In this document: piece after piece, positions 18,584-21,554 of the stretch
Layout of the letters: each line of letters opens with the position of its first letter
Position numbering within the stretch: the first letter of the stretch is position 1
Assembly (NCBI GenBank): GCA_010279815.1
Contig: QEOQ01000626.1
Span: 507,542 to 529,095 of the forward strand
Length of the DNA stretch: 21,554 nucleotides
DNA from: Brachionus plicatilis
Lineage: Eukaryota; Rotifera; Eurotatoria; Ploima; Brachionidae
Direction of reading: 5' to 3'
Translations under genes and position numbers: made by a program
The notes under the pieces: generated by a model
Database searches by the model: none
Told to the model about the DNA's origin: nothing
What the model saw: only the letters and a program-made list of their open reading frames with translations

Positions 18584-19492
18584 ATTCTGTTTAGAATATT
18601 TAATGAATTTCTTATGATCATTAATGTTGCATTGTGAACATTTTGGTATTAGCGAGGCCATAATTCTTTGCAGTTAGGGCAATGATAATTGTTAAGTTGC
18701 CTCATATTTTTGTGAAATTTGTCCATTTTTGGTCTATCCCAATCTTGTTCATTTAGTTCGCCGTTTAGTCTTAAGTTAAATTCTTCTTAATATTTTTTTT
18801 TTTTATTTCGATTTCTTTTAAAAGATAACTTATTTTTGTTTAATTCAGCTAATCTATTTTTTTCTATTTCTGCTAATTCAGAAGTCATATTTTTCCTTTA
18901 TCGTCGTTGTGATTCTTGCGATTGAATGATTTCTGTTGGTGTTTTATTACTGGCTCTATTTTTAGATCTATTTGTTTCTTTTTCTTTTTGTTCTGGTGTT
19001 ATGTTTTCACGATATGATCGTAGTCTAATACTTTCAGAAATCTTATTATTAATTACTTCAACTGGATTAGATACATCCATGAACTTTTTTGTTGAATTTC
19101 TTTTTAATATTCATTTCTTCCTGATAAATAGAAATATTAGTTAATCCCTTTTTTAACACATCAATCAAGCCTCTTTTGTTTAGATTAGATATATTTTTCA
19201 CATTTTGATTCTTAAGAATTTGTTTTAAGTCGCATAAATTAAGTTCATATATATTTTTCATTTCATTGCTAATTTCAATATAAATCGGCTCATGTTCGCT
19301 TTGTAGCTTATTTGCTGATTTATCAGTTCTTCTTTTTTGACTACGTTCCTTCTCTTCAATTCTTATAATATCTAAAGACGCTTGACCTAAATCTGGTTGT
19401 TTACGTTTTTGAGGTTTAATAAGAATTATTTGGGACTGAAATAAAGCAGATACTTGTTTGGGTACTTTTGTTTTGATACTTATTTTAATTAT
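18584..19492 (-). pseudogene. Decayed Helitron polyprotein, N-terminal part
   Basis: Three joined pieces read on the minus strand. First, 19492-19067 is open for 141 codons, with a basic stretch (KPQKRKQPD, EEKERSQKRRTDKS) and a segment ELNLCDLKQILKNQ..NKRGLIDVLKKG that resembles a SAP motif. Second, after a frameshift near 19085, 19080 onward reads ESIRLRSYRENITPEQKEKE and NRASNKTPTEI, like the repeated Arg-rich RxRR..TPE block before the Helitron Rep domain; the frame continues past in-frame TAAs at 18898 and about 18792. Third, KMDKFHKNMRQLNNYHCPNC and KELWP, then after another frameshift PKCSQCN..DHKKFIKY, match the F..M..L..C..C.E.WP...C..C zinc-binding segment of Helitron proteins. Rep catalytic residues lie beyond the AAGTC repeat and are missing. 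Plainly inactive. Confidence 0.6.
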
Positions 19493-19549
19493 TTAATTAA
19501 AATCAAGTCATAAAAATAAAATAAAAAAAAAATAAAATAAAAAAAAAAC
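19493..19549. repeat. A-rich junction between the two Helitron fragments
   Basis: AAAATAAAATAAAAAAAAAATAAAATAAAAAAAAA-like tract separating oppositely oriented fragments; probably a simple-repeat filler at a rearrangement point. Confidence 0.45.
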
Positions 19550-19828
19550 TTAAAGGTGTTGTGAACGGTGCTATTGGAACTATTAAGGACATTGTTTATC
19601 CTAACAAAAACAACAGGAATTATAAACCAAAACAACAGGAAATATGCCAGAAGTTATTATTATCTATGTCGAACAATATTCTGGGCCAAAGTTTTTTAAT
19701 GAAATCCACAATAAAAAAATGGTATACCTATACTTGCTACTACTCAATATTCAAAAACAGCATGTGCTACACGAAAAAAATTTCCAATTCGATTGGCGTA
19801 TGCCATAACAACCCATAAAGTAAAATAA
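19550..19828 (+). pseudogene. Decayed Helitron PIF1-like helicase, C-terminal motifs
   Basis: The plus strand reads KGVVNGAIGTIKDIVYPNK in one frame, MPEVIIIYVEQYSGPKFFNE in a second, and TACATRKKFPIRLAYAITTH with KVK and a stop in a third. In order these are the NG..G.V..I, P..I.V.F..Y.GP.F and FP(I/L)RLAYAITIHK segments that lead into the last helicase motif of PIF1/RecD-type helicases encoded by Helitrons. At least two frameshifts separate them, and the usual SQG that follows HK is replaced by VK-stop. It lies on the opposite strand from the N-terminal fragment 60 bp away. Confidence 0.75.
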
Positions 19829-19875
19829 TCCAAAATCAAAAAATGATTCTACAAATAACGTAATTGCTCGATTTT

Positions 19876-20035
19876 AGTGACATGTCACTCTATTTATAGT
19901 GACATGTCACTATTTATCGAACACTGGTTTTCATTTTGACCTTTTTCGACTAATGCGACATGTCACTATAGTCGAAAAAGGCCTAAAAATGACGATTTTT
20001 ACAAAATTTAGTGTCTTAGTTAGTGACATGTCACT
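19876..20035. repeat. Four copies of the palindrome AGTGACATGTCACT
   Basis: Perfect 14-bp palindromes lie at 19876-19889, 19898-19911 and 20022-20035, and a variant (TGCGACATGTCACT) at 19954-19967. The third and fourth copies share their right flank (ATAGTC[G/A]AAAAAG), so they are part of a roughly 68-bp tandem unit. The third copy is also the centre of a longer palindrome: GACCTTTTTCGACTA on the left is mirrored by TAGTCGAAAAAGG on the right. It could be the subterminal region of a transposon or a cluster of protein-binding sites. Confidence 0.85.
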
Positions 20036-20432
20036 ATAGTCAAAAAAGAGGCTTAAAATATCGTTTAAAATTGTAAATTATGAGTAAAAAAGTTTAGTTT
20101 TGATAGATTTGTTTTTTTTTAATAAATATAACAACAAAAATTAATATATTTGGATAATAATCCATTCTTGTAATATACAAAAATGGCCACAAAAATAATT
20201 TACAAGTTCATGATGTTCAGAATTTTCCATTAACAGGAAATTACATACACCCAATTAAAAAAAAATTCCCAAGATAATCTTTGAAAAAATATAAGTTAAA
20301 AAATTAATTGATTAATTGATTTAAGTTTCTCATGTAAAGGCGTGTTTAGTTACCAATTAAAACAATCAATCCCTTTTTATAACATTAATCAAATACATAA
20401 AATTTAAGGATAAAAATATAAGTTAAATTTTT
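20036..20432. other. AT-rich spacer, no gene seen
   Basis: No coding frame or repeat boundary is recognised here. Confidence 0.5.
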
Positions 20433-20507
20433 TTATGTTTCGTATTGCCTAATTGCGGCTCTTTTGAATTCCATTGTATATGCACGACATATTCGGTTAT
20501 CCTTCAT
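20433..20507 (-). pseudogene. N-terminal scrap of a pogo-like transposase
   Basis: A 24-codon frame reads MKDNRICRAYTMEFKRAAIR then QYET and stop. The pattern R.(A/S)YT.EFK...I..YE is the first helix region of the Psq/Brinker-type helix-turn-helix that opens pogo/Tigger transposases. The next helices are not found. It is too short to be certain. Confidence 0.45.
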
Positions 20508-20547
20508 TTTTTGTTCGATTTTAACATCTCATTAACTTATTGATGTT

Positions 20548-20625
20548 ACCGTATTTTGCTGAATATAAGCGGGTACCAGAGGAACGAAAAAATCAAAAGA
20601 GACGCTTATATTCGAGCAAAAAATC
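20548..20625. repeat. pogo-like terminal block: two inward-facing motif copies
   Basis: ACCGTATTTTGCTGAATATAAG continuing CGGG (20548-20573) faces an inverted copy GATTTTTTGCTCGAATATAAG continuing CG (read down from 20625 to 20603). The block has the same architecture as the pogo terminal block at 14465-14531 though a different sequence. The LTR retrotransposon begins 24 bp further on. Confidence 0.55.
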
Positions 20626-20648
20626 ATTTTTTTATTTTTTCGAATATA

Positions 20649-20922
20649 TGTAACCGGTTTATAATAAACAATGTTTAATCTTTAAAAGCTTTATTTAAGA
20701 TATTGAACGTTCTGAAGTTCTAAGAATGGAATTCTTATTTATACCTATATGCTCGTGTCAAGAACACGAGCTTATAATTAACTCAAGATGTGAGCTTAGT
20801 GCTTAATGTTTATGTCAGCATTTCGAGGCGTCTAACTTCTGAGATACGTGACAAGTATAATTCTTACTTATCTTTGTGCATCAGTTGACAAGCTGATGAA
20901 TAAGTGATTATTCAGGGTAACA
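20649..20922 (-). mobile_element. Long terminal repeat of a Gypsy-type retrotransposon (3' LTR)
   Basis: On the minus strand it begins TGTTACCC at 20922 and ends GGTTACA at 20649, giving the TG...CA ends and a short inverted repeat TGT(T)AC..GTTACA. At 274 bp it contains a TATA box (TATAAATA, 20743-20736) and, downstream in the same direction, AATAAA (20695-20690), in the order expected for U3-R-U5. Two hairpins lie in U3: GCTCGTGT/ACACGAGC (20751-20771) and CATCAG/CTGATG (about 20879-20898). It is the 3' LTR because the polypurine tract and pol are on its 5' side. The 5' LTR is outside the window, so the target duplication cannot be checked. Confidence 0.85.
20736..20743 (-). promoter_or_regulatory. 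TATA box in the LTR
   Basis: TATAAATA on the minus strand, about 45 nt upstream of the AATAAA hexamer at 20695-20690, as in LTRs where R starts just after the TATA box. Confidence 0.55.
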
Positions 20923-20936
20923 TATCCCCCCGTTTA
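20923..20936 (-). promoter_or_regulatory. Polypurine tract of the retrotransposon
   Basis: On the minus strand AAACGGGGGGATA immediately precedes the LTR's TGTTACCC. The G6 run next to the LTR is the primer site for plus-strand DNA synthesis. A short frame reading EFIEDDAILNGGI overlaps it, like the acidic tail that often ends Gypsy pol. Confidence 0.8.
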
Positions 20937-21064
20937 AGATTGCATCGTCCTCGATGAACTCAATTTTTAGAACTTCAGTTTGACAAAAAAAAATATAATT
21001 GAAAATTAATTAATTAAATAAATAAAATGATTATTAAAAAAAAAACTGATTGTTAATTGCTTCT
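20937..21064 (-). other. Short AT-rich 3' end between pol and polypurine tract
   Basis: Contains A/T runs only, apart from the last 35 nt (GAGTTCATCGAGGACGATGC on the minus strand), which look like the retained extreme end of the pol frame. This supports an internal deletion. Confidence 0.45.
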
Positions 21065-21554
21065 TTATAAAATAAATCTTTGATTTATTTCGAACATCTT
21101 ATCGTGTATACTATCTTCATTTGCTTCTTGTTCTCTTATTAGTTTTCTAAGTTGTGTGTATTTATCACATAAGGTTCTGCATGATAGTACTGGTCTACTA
21201 ATAGCATCAGCATTCCCATGTTTAGCTCCTTTTCTATTTATAATATTAAAGTCGTATGTTTGTAAGAAAATAGACCATCTAGCTAGTCTCCCACTTGGTT
21301 CTTTAATTGACATTAACCATTTTAAGGCAATATGATCCGTAACGACGTCAAATTTTTGTCCATACAGAAATGTATGATTATTCTTTATTCCCCACACGAG
21401 AACCAAATATTCGCGTTCTGTAACGCTATAATTTTTCTCAGCACCTTTAAGGAGTTTTGAAGAATATGAACACACATACTCTTTACCACTGTCATCCAGC
21501 TGAGACAGGATAGCTCCCATAGCATATCCTGATGCATCTGTGTGCAAAATGAAT
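21065..21554 (-). CDS. Gypsy-type pol, RNase H domain (partial), integrase absent
   Basis: The frame enters from the right edge (reading FILHTDASG) and stops at TAA 21067-21065. It is the RNase H domain that follows the reverse transcriptase of Ty3/Gypsy elements: the first Asp in HTDASGYAMGAILSQ, the Glu in TEREYLVLVWGIK, the Asp in FDVVTDHIALKWL, and GNADAISRP with the last Asp at the domain end. The tether continues to the stop at NQRFIL, about where Gypsy polyproteins normally go on into the zinc-binding start of the integrase. Instead only about 130 nt of AT-rich sequence separates the stop from the polypurine tract. Either the integrase was deleted, or it is encoded before the RT, as in Gmr1-type elements. 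The RNase H itself shows no frameshift. Confidence 0.88.
   Translation of the reverse strand, partial: FILHTDASGYAMGAILSQLDDSGKEYVCSYSSKLLKGAEKNYSVTEREYLVLVWGIKNNHTFLYGQKFDVVTDHIALKWLMSIKEPSGRLARWSIFLQTYDFNIINRKGAKHGNADAISRPVLSCRTLCDKYTQLRKLIREQEANEDSIHDKMFEINQRFIL

Noticed and set aside
18926..19144. 72-codon plus-strand frame in the Helitron region
   Set aside because: It is the antisense of the Arg/Glu-rich Helitron-like frame, which has the recognisable segments.
19876..20035. GACATGTC repeats as p53-type response elements
   Set aside because: The half-site consensus RRRCWWGYYY is not met at its outer positions, and the repeats lie in transposon debris.
1..21554. CRISPR array, prokaryotic operon or tRNA/rRNA genes
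   Set aside because: No regularly spaced repeat-spacer units, no ribosome-binding sites with packed genes, and no T-loop/anticodon architecture were found; introns and poly(A) signals show nuclear eukaryotic DNA.

Overview
The window is a very AT-rich piece of animal nuclear DNA. It holds protein genes with small GT-AG introns (nine fully bounded introns of 48-60 nt), polyadenylation signals of the AATAAA type, and remnants of at least five classes of eukaryotic transposon. Recognisable genes are the BAR-domain start of an APPL1/2-like endosomal adaptor (minus strand), splicing factor SF3A2, and the beta subunit of the mitochondrial processing peptidase (PMPCB). An APPL homologue points to Metazoa. 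The AT bias, small introns and possible trans-splice acceptors would fit a monogonont rotifer such as Brachionus, but that is a guess and the sequence does not prove it.

Layout. 1-1381: APPL-like gene on the minus strand, four exons, running off toward the left through a long AT-rich intron. 2441-2613: possible last exon and poly(A) signal of an unrecognised plus-strand gene. 2806-3652: SF3A2. 3660-7384: AT-rich intergenic DNA with a small hAT-type MITE (5510-5595). 7385-8523: an intronless 345-residue orphan gene. 8880-10811: a stack of nested non-autonomous DNA transposons. 10812-13088: AT-rich DNA with one less AT-rich patch. 13089-13685: decayed 5' part of a LINE. 14103-14531: tail end of a pogo/Tigger element. 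15349-17033: PMPCB. 17635-20640: repeat-rich stretch with hAT-like AAGTC repeats, two opposed Helitron fragments, palindromic 14-mers and pogo-like debris. 20649-21554: 3' end of a Gypsy-type LTR retrotransposon on the minus strand, entering from the right edge.

The host genes are unrelated housekeeping functions (endosomal signalling, pre-mRNA splicing, mitochondrial protein import) and do not form an operon or pathway. I see no defence locus, gene cluster or other multi-gene system. The strongest unusual material is in the mobile DNA: a stack of insertions that reuse the target TTAAATTA(T), with precise target-site duplications at two levels, a 138-nt-arm hairpin inside it, and a Gypsy element whose RNase H runs almost straight into the polypurine tract and LTR without an integrase. 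All identifications rest on reading by eye; no database search was run.
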